Below, one piece after another: positions 9,112 to 18,394 of a DNA stretch of 64,000 bases (within the stretch, counting starts at the first letter, position 1; each line of letters starts with the position of its first letter). Under the pieces are notes generated by a model, which saw only the letters and a list, made by a program, of their open reading frames with translations, was not told where the DNA came from and made no database searches. The position numbers and the translations under genes were made by a program. The DNA comes from Sphingobacteriaceae bacterium (lineage in GTDB: Bacteria; Bacteroidota; Bacteroidia; Sphingobacteriales; Sphingobacteriaceae), in NCBI GenBank assembly GCA_029266635.1, contig JAQSWM010000002.1, positions 1-64,000 on the forward strand, given 5' to 3'.

Positions 9112-9516
9112 GTGAAATTCCTTGAAAGCCTAAAGGAGCAGGCCAGAGCCCTCAAAACTAAGGCAAGTGTTTTGATGATTGCCTATAAAGACAAGCGCAC
9201 GCCTCTTTTGGCTAAGATTCTCATTGGGGTAACGATTGGGTATCTGCTAAGCCCGATGGATCTGATCCCGGATTTTATTCCGGTTTTGGGTTGGTTAGAT
9301 GACTTGATCCTTGTACCTCTTTTGATAAAGGCATCTATAAGCCTTTTACCCGAAGTTGTTTTGTCCGACGCTCAGAAACAGTTTGATGCTGGTGGCGGAA
9401 AGTATGCAAAAACGAATTGGATTTTCGCTGTGTGCATTGTGCTATGTTGGCTCCTGATTTTCGTTTTTGCATATCTGAAAGTCAGATCCTGGCCAATGTT
9501 TAAGTTTCTTCCGTGA
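9112..9516 (+). CDS. YkvA family (DUF1232) small membrane protein
   Basis: 134 residues starting at GTG. The DUF1232/YkvA core is clear: LLAKILIGVTIGYLLSPMDL then IPDFIPVLGWLDDL, with hydrophobic segments at ~37-55, ~65-80 and a C-terminal TM at ~102-122. The family has no established biochemical role. Its last 17 bp overlap the end of the convergent histidine kinase gene. Confidence 0.85.
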   Translation: MKFLESLKEQARALKTKASVLMIAYKDKRTPLLAKILIGVTIGYLLSPMDLIPDFIPVLGWLDDLILVPLLIKASISLLPEVVLSDAQKQFDAGGGKYAKTNWIFAVCIVLCWLLIFVFAYLKVRSWPMFKFLP

Positions 9517-11398
9517 CACTGCCAGAGGGGATGGAAAACCAGAATGTGGAGCCTTGATTTTCCACGCTCTCAACACCGATCTTACCGCCATGCCTAACCA
9601 CAATCTCATTTGATATATACAGCCCCAATCCCAGTCCGGAGAACTTTTGCGATTCCTGTACCCTGAAGAATCGGTCAAATATATAAGGCAGCTTGTCTTC
9701 CGCGATGCCTATGCCATAATCTGTGACCGAAATGGTGAGCTTTTCATCGTCTCTTTCTGTTTTTAAGATGATCTTCTTTCCCTGAGGGGAATATTTGATA
9801 GCGTTAGAAAGAAAGTTTGTAAGCACCTGCTCAATGCGCTCTTTATCGGCTACAACACAAGCTGAGGTATCTCCTTCCAGCAAGAGCTGATGGTTGGAAA
9901 GATTGAAGCGCACCTGATCCAGTGAATCCTGAATCACCTCATGCACTGCAAATTCAGCCATATTGAACCGCATTTTCCCTGCGTGTATTTTGGTTACATC
10001 GAGTAAATCTTCAACCAGATGTGTTAGTTTATCAATCTGCTTGTTGGCCTTAATTACGAAGTTATGGATGCCATTTTGTTCCATGTTTTTTGCACTAAGC
10101 CTTTCAACAATTTGCAAAGCGGCCTTCATGCTTGTTATGGGTGTTTTAAGTTCATGGCTGGCTATGCTCATAAACTCGTCTTTTTGCTGCATTAGTAATT
10201 TGGTTGCCTGCTGCGCCTGCTCCTGCTCGGTGATATCCGTTAATGAACCTATATATCCTTTTCCTTCCTGGCTTAACGGATTGCTTTGAGCTAGCACCCA
10301 CCTGTGTTCACCAGTATTCGATCTAATCCTAAACTTCGATGTGTACGGAATACGCTTATGGAAGCAATCCATAAATTTTTCATATTCTTTTTCGGTATCC
10401 TCCGGATGGAAAGCCGCTCCCCACCCAAGCCCGAGGCTCTGCTCGAACGACAATCCCGTAAAATCGCTCCAGCGTTTGTTGACATATGAGCAGAGGCCAT
10501 CTACACCTACTTTCCAGATCATAAATGGAGATTGATCGGCCAAATCGCGGAAGTAGTCTTCGCTGATCCTCAGCTGCTGGTTTGCGTCTTCAGTCTTTTT
10601 TCGCTCCGTAATATCTACAGAAATATTGATCGCCTGCTCAAGGCGATGATTTTCATCTCTGCTAAATACTATGGAATAAGTGTGCAGCCAGCGGTATGAA
10701 CCATCTTTGTGTTTAACGCGATACTCAAATTCCAGTATTTGATTATCGTTATAGTTCGGAAAATCGTCATTTGCTTTTTCAATCGCTTTCTGATTCTGCT
10801 CCAGGATTCGTGCTGAGTCATCCGGATGCATCAAGGTGATCATGAAGCCAAATCCTTTTTCAATAAAGAGCTGCGGAGAGTAACCCAGCATAGCCTGTGC
10901 TGTATTGTTTACATACAAATACTCACCGGTATTTACGTTAAATACCGTAACTAATGCTGGCGTAACATCAGATATCTTCTGGCTAAAATGCCTTGCGGAT
11001 TCCAATTCGTGCTGCGCTTTTTTAATCTGGGTGATATCATGCATGCTTACAACTGCGCCCAGTACCTTGCCATTTGCATCGGTTATTTGCCTGCCGCTTG
11101 AAAGCACATATTTATCGCCGTTTTGAGATTTGATGAGCATTTCGGCGTTTTCTACATTGTCGCCCTGTAAAGCCTTAAAGAGAGGGATGTCTTCACGGCG
11201 CATCAGCCCAGAACCATCAGGATAATAAAGACTGTAGTAGTTTGCCCAGTTTTCAGGCGTGATTGGTTCGAGCGGCAAGCCAATGATCTTCTCCGTTGCA
11301 GGATTAAAAAGAACCAGCCGTCCATTTTCATCGCATGCAACAATTCCATCAGCAACACTTTGCAGTATGGTTTGCAGAAAGTCCTGGCCAAATCTCAT
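9500..11398 (-). CDS. Cytosolic PAS-PAS-PAS sensor histidine kinase
   Basis: 632 residues, no signal peptide or TM segment. Three PAS folds (~5-125, ~140-265, ~280-395), the latter two followed by PAC-type ends (NISVDITERK, GSLTDITEQE), feed into a HisKA domain with phosphoacceptor His415 in SIASHELKTP. The HATPase_c domain has its N box at Asn532 (FLSNAIKYS), the G1 box DYGIGIAED, an F box (FDRFFR) and G2 box GLGLGLYISNE. It autophosphorylates and passes phosphate to a response regulator; the single-domain regulator at 8611-8982 is a candidate partner. The ligand is unknown. Its 3' end overlaps the YkvA gene by 17 bp. Confidence 0.93.
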   Translation of the reverse strand: MRFGQDFLQTILQSVADGIVACDENGRLVLFNPATEKIIGLPLEPITPENWANYYSLYYPDGSGLMRREDIPLFKALQGDNVENAEMLIKSQNGDKYVLSSGRQITDANGKVLGAVVSMHDITQIKKAQHELESARHFSQKISDVTPALVTVFNVNTGEYLYVNNTAQAMLGYSPQLFIEKGFGFMITLMHPDDSARILEQNQKAIEKANDDFPNYNDNQILEFEYRVKHKDGSYRWLHTYSIVFSRDENHRLEQAINISVDITERKKTEDANQQLRISEDYFRDLADQSPFMIWKVGVDGLCSYVNKRWSDFTGLSFEQSLGLGWGAAFHPEDTEKEYEKFMDCFHKRIPYTSKFRIRSNTGEHRWVLAQSNPLSQEGKGYIGSLTDITEQEQAQQATKLLMQQKDEFMSIASHELKTPITSMKAALQIVERLSAKNMEQNGIHNFVIKANKQIDKLTHLVEDLLDVTKIHAGKMRFNMAEFAVHEVIQDSLDQVRFNLSNHQLLLEGDTSACVVADKERIEQVLTNFLSNAIKYSPQGKKIILKTERDDEKLTISVTDYGIGIAEDKLPYIFDRFFRVQESQKFSGLGLGLYISNEIVVRHGGKIGVESVENQGSTFWFSIPSGSVTEET

Positions 11399-11474
11399 TG
11401 TCGTTGTAGGTTAAACAAAATTTTAAAAGTTTGTGTTTCCGGCCGAATGCGGGTGGCACTTCACGTTCAAACAC

Positions 11475-11482
11475 TATTTTTG
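11475..11482 (+). promoter_or_regulatory. -7 promoter box of mazG
   Basis: TATTTTTG is a perfect match to the Bacteroidota -7 consensus TAnnTTTG and lies 10 bp before the mazG ATG. I see no convincing -33 TTG at the right distance. Confidence 0.4.
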
Positions 11483-11492
11483 AATAAAAAAC

Positions 11493-12299
11493 ATGCCACG
11501 TAATATTGCCCCGCTCTCAGCCGAAACACCAGCTAATGCATTTACCCGCCTGCTTACTATCATGGATACTTTGCGTGAGCAATGCCCGTGGGACAAAAAG
11601 CAAACCCTGCAAACCCTTCGGCACTTAACCATAGAAGAAACTTATGAGCTTTCTGACGCGATATTGGAAGGTGATCTGTCGGAAATCAAAAAGGAGCTTG
11701 GAGATATCATGCTTCATCTGGTTTTCTACGCTCGCATAGCTTCCGAAACGGGTGAATTTGATATCACTGATGTGCTTAATGGGATCTGCGATAAGCTGAT
11801 AAACCGCCATCCACATATCTATGGTGATGTAGATGTGAATGATGAACAGGATGTGAAGCGCAACTGGGAGCAGATTAAGCTGAAGGAAGGAAACAAGTCT
11901 GTGCTGGCGGGCGTACCGTTGTCGCTCCCGGCCTTGGTAAAAGCATCCAGAATCCAGGAGAAAGCCCGGGGGATAGGATTTGACTGGGAAGAAAAGGGGC
12001 AGGTTTGGGAAAAAGTAGAGGAGGAGATGCAGGAGTTCAAAGACGAGTTTAATGTGTCATCTGATGCTGAGATCGATGTAGAGAAGGCTGAAGGTGAATT
12101 TGGCGATTTGTTGTTCTCGCTAATCAACTATGCCCGGTTCATCAATATAAACCCGGAAGATGCGCTCGAAAAAACCAACAAGAAATTCATAAAGCGATTT
12201 AGCTACCTGGAAGGCAAAGCCAGGGAGATGGGCAAGAATCTGAAAGATATGACGCTCGCAGAAATGGATCAATTCTGGAATGAGGCGAAAAAGGTTTAG
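11493..12299 (+). CDS. mazG: Nucleoside triphosphate pyrophosphohydrolase MazG
   Basis: 268 residues, the usual length of two-domain MazG. It hydrolyses (d)NTPs to NMP and pyrophosphate, cleaning the nucleotide pool. The N-terminal domain has EQCPWDKKQT and the metal motif EExxE...ExxD (Glu48, Glu49, Glu52, Glu68, Asp71). The second domain repeats it (EEEMQEFKDE, then EGEFGDLLFSLINYAR). The start is the ATG at 11493, 10 bp behind a TAnnTTTG box. It precedes a group of small lipoproteins and a sigma factor gene that appear functionally separate. Confidence 0.96.
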   Translation: MPRNIAPLSAETPANAFTRLLTIMDTLREQCPWDKKQTLQTLRHLTIEETYELSDAILEGDLSEIKKELGDIMLHLVFYARIASETGEFDITDVLNGICDKLINRHPHIYGDVDVNDEQDVKRNWEQIKLKEGNKSVLAGVPLSLPALVKASRIQEKARGIGFDWEEKGQVWEKVEEEMQEFKDEFNVSSDAEIDVEKAEGEFGDLLFSLINYARFININPEDALEKTNKKFIKRFSYLEGKAREMGKNLKDMTLAEMDQFWNEAKKV

Positions 12300-12340
12300 T
12301 CGCTGTAGCGTTATTGACATTTGGGGCGTAATCAGATAAA

Positions 12341-12751
12341 ATGCATTTGATGAAGTCATGTAAAACGAGGCTATTGTGCACCTTGATAGTGCTGAGCCTT
12401 CTTACGGTAGCCGGCTGCGATAAAGGCAGTAAATCAGAAGAAGACCCTTCATACTCGGTAATAACTAAGGTAGAGGGCCCAGTGTCAGCAAGTATTGGTC
12501 AGGAAATACACATCAAGGTGACCTTGGAAGGCAACAATGGCTGTGCCGTTTCAGGCGAACTTCACGAGATAGTTGCTGGTGATTCACGAACCATAACCGG
12601 GAAAATTAATTATCAGGGAACTGTATGCCCGATGATAATGGTTTATATGATCTCAGATTATAGCTTCAAAAGTACCACGCCAGGAATTTATCAACTAAAG
12701 TTCTTAAAACGCGATGGATCATACATTAATCATTCAGTAACTGTTAATTGA
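12341..12751 (+). CDS. Hypothetical lipoprotein in ECF sigma cluster
   Basis: 136 residues with a lipoprotein signal (LTVAGC, Cys26). The mature part is small and beta-rich, with strands such as EIHIKVTLEG and GIYQLKFLKRDG, like an Ig-like domain; two further Cys (in NNGCAV and GTVCPM) may form a disulfide. I do not recognise a named family. It is the first of five closely spaced genes (lipoprotein, lipoprotein, ECF sigma factor, membrane-barrel protein, lipoprotein). Confidence 0.7.
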   Translation: MHLMKSCKTRLLCTLIVLSLLTVAGCDKGSKSEEDPSYSVITKVEGPVSASIGQEIHIKVTLEGNNGCAVSGELHEIVAGDSRTITGKINYQGTVCPMIMVYMISDYSFKSTTPGIYQLKFLKRDGSYINHSVTVN

Positions 12752-12759
12752 ACGATCTT

Positions 12760-13176
12760 ATGAAAATGTCTCTTTTTTTAGCCTTGGTTTCCTTTACCAT
12801 TTTATCCTGTAAAGAAGAAAGTGTTCAACCTATTGTTGATGGCGAATATGCCGGCAAGTTCTACTATGGCTCTATGTTTGCGGGAACGCAGGAAGCTGCA
12901 GCAAACGTCAGAATAGAAAAGGGCAGGTATACATCTGCCGGAAACAGTAACCATATTCCGGCAGGCGGTTCGGGCAAGGTGGGCCGTGTTGACGATAATA
13001 TACTGCTCTTCTCGGATGAGAATGCCTGGACTGCAAACTTCGACTGGAACTTGATATTAGACGGGAAGTATTCTTTTGAAGTAAAGGGCGACAGTCTTTT
13101 TCTGGATAAAGAGTTTGATGGTAACGGCGGATTTAACCCACCGGTACTCCGATATAGACTGAAGCGCTTGAAATAA
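12760..13176 (+). CDS. Hypothetical lipoprotein in ECF sigma cluster
   Basis: 138 residues from the ATG at 12760; an in-frame TTG at 12748 overlaps the previous stop but adds only MNDL. Lipoprotein signal with Cys in FTILSCKEES. The rest (VDGEYAGKFYYGSMF, SGKVGRVDDNILLFSD, LDGKYSFEVKGDSLFL) reads like a small lipocalin-like or META-type beta barrel. No catalytic motif is visible. Only 4 bp separate it from the sigma factor gene, which suggests co-transcription. Confidence 0.65.
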   Translation: MKMSLFLALVSFTILSCKEESVQPIVDGEYAGKFYYGSMFAGTQEAAANVRIEKGRYTSAGNSNHIPAGGSGKVGRVDDNILLFSDENAWTANFDWNLILDGKYSFEVKGDSLFLDKEFDGNGGFNPPVLRYRLKRLK

Positions 13177-13180
13177 ATCA

Positions 13181-13729
13181 ATGTCCAACCTAAACGGCAT
13201 TACTGAGGAAGAGCTCATTCAGAAATGCAAAGCAGGCAATTTGAAGGATTTAGAAAAGCTATATAAGCATTTCTATGGCTACGCTATGGGCGTTGGATTC
13301 CGATATCTGGCAGATCGGGACGATGTGCTCGAAGTGGTGAACGACGCATTTATTAAAGTGTTTAAGTCAATACACACGTACAACAACACAATGTTTTTTA
13401 AGCCCTGGCTTAGAAAAGTTGTTGTGAATACAGCATTGGACCGGTATCGCAAAAATCAGCGACAAGTAGAGATAGTGGAGCTGGATCAGGCAAACGAAAT
13501 AACAGGAGGGACTTTCCAGGCTGATGATCTTACGGTCAAGGAAATTATGAAGCTACTGGATGCTTTACCTGAGCTACAACGGGTGGTTTTTAACATGTAT
13601 GAGATTGATGGATATAGCCATGAGGAAATCAGTACGATGTTAAATATACCGGCAAGTTCGTCAAGGGTGTATCTCGCGAGAGCGAAAGAAAAATTGAGAA
13701 GTGTTTTACTAAAAGCAGCGCAAATATGA
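13181..13729 (+). CDS. ECF-type RNA polymerase sigma factor
   Basis: 182 residues, the usual size of ECF sigma factors. Region 2 spans ~25-90 (DDVLEVVNDAFIKVFKSI, WLRKVVVNTALDRYRKN). Region 4 spans ~120-175 (LPELQRVVFNMYEIDGYSHE then a helix-turn-helix with SSRVYLARAKEKL). It directs core polymerase to a small regulon. Its stop overlaps the start of the downstream membrane-barrel gene (ATGA), a typical sigma/anti-sigma arrangement, and it follows the upstream lipoprotein by 4 bp. The signal is unknown. Confidence 0.93.
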   Translation: MSNLNGITEEELIQKCKAGNLKDLEKLYKHFYGYAMGVGFRYLADRDDVLEVVNDAFIKVFKSIHTYNNTMFFKPWLRKVVVNTALDRYRKNQRQVEIVELDQANEITGGTFQADDLTVKEIMKLLDALPELQRVVFNMYEIDGYSHEEISTMLNIPASSSRVYLARAKEKLRSVLLKAAQI

Positions 13730-15030
13730 GCGTGCAGGATAAACAGTTAGCTGACAACATCCGCGATGTATTTGACTCATTCGAGGATCAATCTTCGGAG
13801 AGGGGATGGGCGGAGCTGCGCAAAAAATATCCTGAAAAGAATAATCGAAAGTTTGTTTTTTGGCTGAATGGTGTTGCGTTGCTGGCCTTAGTGGGTTTGG
13901 GGATTTGGTATTATTCATGGGCTCCAGAATCAGGGCCTAAAGCGAGAACTCGAACTAAAATTGGAAGGGTGGATAGCCTCCCGCTCCAGTCACAGAGCAC
14001 TCCCGAAATTGGCATGACCGATAGTAAAAATGTAAATTTTGAGCGGGAGATTGTGAAAAAACCTGCAGGGGTTTTAGAGCTTAATTCAACTCAACAAAAT
14101 GCTCCTTCAACCATTAGTACAAATGAGATGGACAAGCCGGTACCTTTGCCTCGTTCAACCGAAATCTCAGATGCCACCTCTCAGGCAGGCTCAACCCTTG
14201 CAGCTAAGCCGCCGATTAAAATGAAGGAGAATTCTGAGGAACCTGCAAGAATAGAACCTGTTAATTCCGGATCATCATCTGTAAACGTGGTTATAGATAC
14301 CGTCGCCTTGAGAGATAAATATCTTGATAAAGGATCATCAACTTCATTGTTGCCGGATACAACCTTCAAAGCCGATTCAACGCGGAGGCGCTTGGAACAG
14401 CAAATAAAAAAGAAAGGCGAGTTCAGCGTTTACGTTTCAGGATATTACAACTTCACCTCAGATGGGCCCGGAACTTACAACGCCGGAGCTGGGGTAGGCT
14501 ATGAGTTGCCCGTCTTTGCAAAGCTCAGGCTTAGCCCAGGCATCGCCCTTCGGCCAGCACATTTCCATTTTGACGGCGATATCCCAAGTACATATTCCGA
14601 TAAGGTTTCCTTGCCCCAACAGAGCTCTGTGTCAACTAATGGAAATGGCAATATAAACTCTGTGGACGCGAGATTGCTTGCGCTCGACATTCCCTTAAAC
14701 CTGGCATATCAATTTAGGTCTAATTCTCAAATGTCTTTAGCCGCAGGAATAAGCTCCTACATCTTTTTAAGTGAGAGATACGCTTATAATGTCTTTGATC
14801 CTGCCCAAACCCCTGTTGTACGAACCTCTTTGCAGAAATTCAACGGCACAAATATTGCGGCATCCCTGAACTTGCTGTCAAGTTTTGTATTGAGGTTAAA
14901 TGGTAGCGAGGGTATTTCCGTAGAGCCCTTTATTAAAATACCTTTAAGAGGCTTAGGCAAAAAGAATATTTTATTTGGATATGGAGGCGTGAACTTGAAA
15001 CTAATTATTCCAAGTGCCGTACAACGGTAA
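13726..15030 (+). CDS. Single-TM protein with C-terminal outer-membrane barrel-like domain, candidate anti-sigma partner
   Basis: 434 residues. The N-terminal ~42 residues are cytoplasmic and charged (ERGWAELRKKYPEKNNRK) and precede one TM helix (~43-65). A low-complexity Ser/Thr/Pro-rich linker (~66-235) follows. The C-terminal ~190 residues show amphipathic strands (FSVYVSGYYNFTSDGPGTY, AGAGVGYELPVFAKLRLSPG, LDIPLNLAYQFRSNSQMSLA) like an OmpA-type or PorT-like barrel. Start overlaps the sigma stop by 4 bp, so translation is coupled. By position the short N-terminus may bind the sigma factor; no zinc-binding anti-sigma motif is seen. The protein could reach from inner to outer membrane, which would be unusual. 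Confidence 0.75.
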   Translation: MSVQDKQLADNIRDVFDSFEDQSSERGWAELRKKYPEKNNRKFVFWLNGVALLALVGLGIWYYSWAPESGPKARTRTKIGRVDSLPLQSQSTPEIGMTDSKNVNFEREIVKKPAGVLELNSTQQNAPSTISTNEMDKPVPLPRSTEISDATSQAGSTLAAKPPIKMKENSEEPARIEPVNSGSSSVNVVIDTVALRDKYLDKGSSTSLLPDTTFKADSTRRRLEQQIKKKGEFSVYVSGYYNFTSDGPGTYNAGAGVGYELPVFAKLRLSPGIALRPAHFHFDGDIPSTYSDKVSLPQQSSVSTNGNGNINSVDARLLALDIPLNLAYQFRSNSQMSLAAGISSYIFLSERYAYNVFDPAQTPVVRTSLQKFNGTNIAASLNLLSSFVLRLNGSEGISVEPFIKIPLRGLGKKNILFGYGGVNLKLIIPSAVQR

Positions 15031-15083
15031 ATACTGAAAATTAAGTATTGTGTAGTCCTTTCAAAGGGCGCTTATTTGTTATA

Positions 15084-15506
15084 ATGAACCAATTATCTAA
15101 AATTAGAATCACTGCATTAGTAGCAGTTATTTTAGCACTTGGCGCATGCCAAAAGGAAAAACAAGATACTGTTGTACGTAGCAGTTTCGATTCCGCATTT
15201 CAATTAGCCGTGTCACAGACCGCCCTTGTTTCTTCCAATTCAGAGCAGTTGTCTATAGAAGCTAAGTACATAAACGATATGCGGTGCAGCACCTGTAGTG
15301 ATCCCGGAAACGTATTGGTGAGAGTGGTGGTTTCAAATTTGAAAGATGCTGTTTCTGAAACTACTTTAAATATTGGCAACTTTAATGGCGAAGTGCATCA
15401 AATAGATACAGTTACAGTAGACCTAAAAGGACATGCATATAAACTCATTTTGCGAAATGTTAGTGCAGAGAGAAAAGCGGAGTTCATGGTTCGAAAGCTG
15501 GATTGA
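15084..15506 (+). CDS. Hypothetical lipoprotein in ECF sigma cluster
   Basis: 140 residues from the ATG at 15084; an open TTG start at 15048 would put 12 non-signal-like residues first. Lipoprotein signal with Cys in ILALGACQKE. The mature domain carries NDMRCSTCSDPGNVLVRV, reminiscent of a small beta-domain with a conserved Cys pair found in other Bacteroidota lipoproteins. No enzyme motif is seen. It lies 53 bp behind the membrane-barrel gene and ends directly against the convergent permease gene. Confidence 0.7.
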   Translation: MNQLSKIRITALVAVILALGACQKEKQDTVVRSSFDSAFQLAVSQTALVSSNSEQLSIEAKYINDMRCSTCSDPGNVLVRVVVSNLKDAVSETTLNIGNFNGEVHQIDTVTVDLKGHAYKLILRNVSAERKAEFMVRKLD

Positions 15507-16727
15507 TTATTTAAAAGCAATTGCTTTCACCGGTGTTATCCGCGTTACCAGCATTGAAGGGATCAGCAAAACCAACAAACATACCAGCAGCGTTCCCAGG
15601 TTTAGGAGCAGGATATCTGTCAAATTAAATTCTACGGGGACGTAACTAATAAAGTAAGATGCCGGATCCAGTTGAAAGATGTGTGTTGTTTTTTCAAGCA
15701 CGCCCAGCCCAATCCCGAGCAAATTACCCAACAGCAGACCGAATCCAATCAGATAGGCAGCATTATAAAGGAATACTTTTTGGATCTCCCAATTATTACT
15801 TCCCAACGCCTTGAAAATGCCGATCATGTTTGTCCGTTCCAGGATAATGATGAGCAGCGCAGAGATCATGTTGATCACGGCTACCGCCATCATTAAAATG
15901 ATAAGTACCTGAACGTTGGTATCCAGCAGCGACAGCCATTCGAAGATGTTCGGGTAATACTCCCGGATAGTGTAGGATTTTAGGCTCAGTCCTAAATTAT
16001 CGTAAACCTTTGCCCCGAGCGCATCCAAGCGGTTGAAATCTTTTATGCGAACCTCGTACCCGCCAACTTCGCCCCCCTCCCATTTATTCAGCCGCCGTAC
16101 AAGCGAAAGGTCACCAATAACATAAATCTTATCGATATCCTCTATCCCGAGGTCGTAAATTCCCACTATCTCGAACTTGCGTTTTTTAAGCGGTTCCTGA
16201 ACAAAGTACATCAGGAAGTCATCGCCCACCTTTAACCTAAGCCTATTGGCGGTGTATTGCGATATCAATATCTGCCGGGTGGCTTTTGTGCTATCGGAAA
16301 AGTCCATAACATGGCCTGCAACCAGGATAGTTTTGAAATATTCCCAATTGTATGTTTTGTCCACTCCCTTCAGCACCACGCCCTCCACTTCATTGTTGGC
16401 ATTGATGATACCCGGTTTGTCGGCTACTGGCTGCAGGTATTCTACTCCTTTAATCGACTTTATTTTGCGGATACTATCAGCGCTGATCCTGATCGGGCTA
16501 TTTTCGTATGATGCGTTGAGATCGTATTTGCGGATGATTATGTCTCCGGCGAAGCCCCGTATCTTTTCCCTGATCTCGGTTTTGTAGCCTTTCATGATGG
16601 CTATCGACAAAATCATCACGGCCAGCCCCAGCATTATGCCAAGAATCGCTATGCGAACACTCAGTTTGGAGAAAGTGCGTTCAGATTTTAAGGTGATTCG
16701 ACGGGCAACAAAGACGGGGAGGTTCAA
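15507..16727 (-). CDS. LolC/LolE-like ABC transporter permease (FtsX/MacB family)
   Basis: 406 residues. One TM helix near the N-terminus (AILGIMLGLAVMILSIAIM, ~26-46) is followed by a ~200-residue periplasmic MacB_PCD domain and three C-terminal TM helices of the FtsX permease core (~270-400). Such proteins release lipoproteins from the inner membrane or move other substrates with a LolD-type ATPase; no ATPase gene is next to it. The start is probably TTG at 16727: there is no ATG nearby in frame and an in-frame stop lies ~20 bp upstream. Confidence 0.85.
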   Translation of the reverse strand: MNLPVFVARRITLKSERTFSKLSVRIAILGIMLGLAVMILSIAIMKGYKTEIREKIRGFAGDIIIRKYDLNASYENSPIRISADSIRKIKSIKGVEYLQPVADKPGIINANNEVEGVVLKGVDKTYNWEYFKTILVAGHVMDFSDSTKATRQILISQYTANRLRLKVGDDFLMYFVQEPLKKRKFEIVGIYDLGIEDIDKIYVIGDLSLVRRLNKWEGGEVGGYEVRIKDFNRLDALGAKVYDNLGLSLKSYTIREYYPNIFEWLSLLDTNVQVLIILMMAVAVINMISALLIIILERTNMIGIFKALGSNNWEIQKVFLYNAAYLIGFGLLLGNLLGIGLGVLEKTTHIFQLDPASYFISYVPVEFNLTDILLLNLGTLLVCLLVLLIPSMLVTRITPVKAIAFK

Positions 16728-16874
16728 GCTTGATGATTTTTTCTACTTTAGCAAAGATGCATTTCGACCAGGCAGCATTTGCATGCAAAACTACACTCTA
16801 CCGTAATGCCTGCAAAATACTTAAAATACAGCAAATCAGTTTTTGTTTGTAGCTGTTTGACGAAGTGAGTTCAA

Positions 16875-17822
16875 ATGACTGAACTGTTAAAATCTATGAA
16901 CAACAGAGCTGCAGTAATCGATCTGGGCACCAATACCTTCCACTTGCTTATTGCTGAATCCGAGAATGGGGTTATGAAGCCAGTTTTCCGACGCACAGAG
17001 GCTGTGAAACTCGGCGAAGGTGGCATAAACGATGGCTTAATACAAGCAGAGCCGTTTGAACGTGGGCTGAGATGTATGGAAAGCTTTGCGGAAGATATTG
17101 CCCGGCACGATGTCGCCAACGTAAATGCCATAGCTACATCTGCTATCCGGAACGCACGCAACCGCAACGACTTTGTTGATGGTGTAAAGCAAAAGGTAGG
17201 AATCTCAATCCGAACTATTGATGGGTTACAGGAAGCCAGGTTTATTTACCAGGGCATCAAGGCAGCGGGATGTTTATCAGCCGATAACTCTCTGGTGATG
17301 GATATTGGCGGCGGCAGTATTGAATTTATCATCGGCAATATCGAAGGTATAAAATGGAAGCATAGTTTTGAGATTGGTGCTGCACGGATGATGGGATTGT
17401 TCCATCAGGTTGATCCACTACCTGACGATGCGATACAGAGTTTGTTTGATTGGTTAGAAGAGAAGTTGCAGATATTGTTTGAGGCAGTCGTGGAGTTTCC
17501 AGTTACTCAGCTAATTGGATCAGCGGGTTCGTTTGAAAGTTTTGCAGAGATGATAGAGTTTGAAAAAGAAAACGAGCTTGATATATCAGCAATGACTTCG
17601 TACAACTTTGAAATGAAGGATTTTCTTTCTCTCGCAGTAAAGCTTTGCAACTCCAGTCATACAGAACGGCTGAAAATGAAGGGGCTGGCATCTTTGCGGA
17701 CAGACATGATTGTAACAGCAGCAATTCTCACGAAGTTCGTAATAGAAAAACTTGGAATTCAAAAGCTATCAATGACAACTTACTCGCTAAAGGAAGGTGT
17801 AATGGCGGAGATGTTAAGCTAA
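16875..17822 (+). CDS. Ppx/GppA family phosphatase (exopolyphosphatase-like)
   Basis: 315 residues, the short (~300 residue) form with only the actin-like ASKHA domains. Phosphate-binding motifs: AVIDLGTNTFHLLIA near the N-terminus and VMDIGGGSIEFIIG near residue 140. The family hydrolyses polyphosphate or pppGpp. A second ATG at 16896 (MNNRAAVID) is an equally plausible start. Its last 9 bp overlap the convergent maf gene. Confidence 0.9.
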   Translation: MTELLKSMNNRAAVIDLGTNTFHLLIAESENGVMKPVFRRTEAVKLGEGGINDGLIQAEPFERGLRCMESFAEDIARHDVANVNAIATSAIRNARNRNDFVDGVKQKVGISIRTIDGLQEARFIYQGIKAAGCLSADNSLVMDIGGGSIEFIIGNIEGIKWKHSFEIGAARMMGLFHQVDPLPDDAIQSLFDWLEEKLQILFEAVVEFPVTQLIGSAGSFESFAEMIEFEKENELDISAMTSYNFEMKDFLSLAVKLCNSSHTERLKMKGLASLRTDMIVTAAILTKFVIEKLGIQKLSMTTYSLKEGVMAEMLS

Positions 17823-18380
17823 TTTAAGCAGCTCCTGATAGACCTTCTCCGTTGGCAGGCCTACCACGTTGGTGTACGAGCCGTCTATCCGCACAATCCC
17901 GATCAGCCCAATCCATTCTTGTATTCCATACGATCCAGCTTTATCAAGCGGATTATATTTCTCTACATAGAACTTGATTTCCTTATCCTTAAGAGGGCGG
18001 AAAAGCACTTCGGATACATCAAAAAACTTATTCCACTTGTGCTTGTGGAAAATGCAGACTGCAGTTATTACCTGGTGTTTACGACCGGACAACTGCTGTA
18101 ACATCTCAATAGCATGTTGCTGGCTTTCGGGCTTGCCGATGATCTGATCGTCAAGCACTACAATTGTATCGGCAGTGATCACGGCTTCATCTGTGATAGA
18201 TTCGTCGAAGGCCTGTGCTTTCTTTTCTGCGATGTAAAGTGCGACCTCTTCCGGGCTCAAGCCGTCCGGAAATGATTCGTCCACATCCTTAAGCACCACC
18301 CGAAAATCAATATTCATCAACCTGAGCAGCTCTTGTCGGCGAGGAGATTTAGAGGCGAGGATTATAGGAGGGAGCTGCAT
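17814..18380 (-). CDS. maf: Maf family nucleotide pyrophosphatase
   Basis: 188 residues from the ATG at 18380; a TTG at 18398 would overlap the kdsC stop. The N-terminal motif IILASKSPRRQELLRLM is the Maf signature and ADTIVVLDDQIIGKP holds the catalytic Asp and substrate loop. Maf proteins hydrolyse non-canonical or pyrimidine nucleoside triphosphates. It lies 14 bp behind kdsC in a - strand group with iscX and fdx. Confidence 0.93.
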   Translation of the reverse strand: MQLPPIILASKSPRRQELLRLMNIDFRVVLKDVDESFPDGLSPEEVALYIAEKKAQAFDESITDEAVITADTIVVLDDQIIGKPESQQHAIEMLQQLSGRKHQVITAVCIFHKHKWNKFFDVSEVLFRPLKDKEIKFYVEKYNPLDKAGSYGIQEWIGLIGIVRIDGSYTNVVGLPTEKVYQELLKLA

Positions 18381-18394
18381 CAATATCTTTGTTT

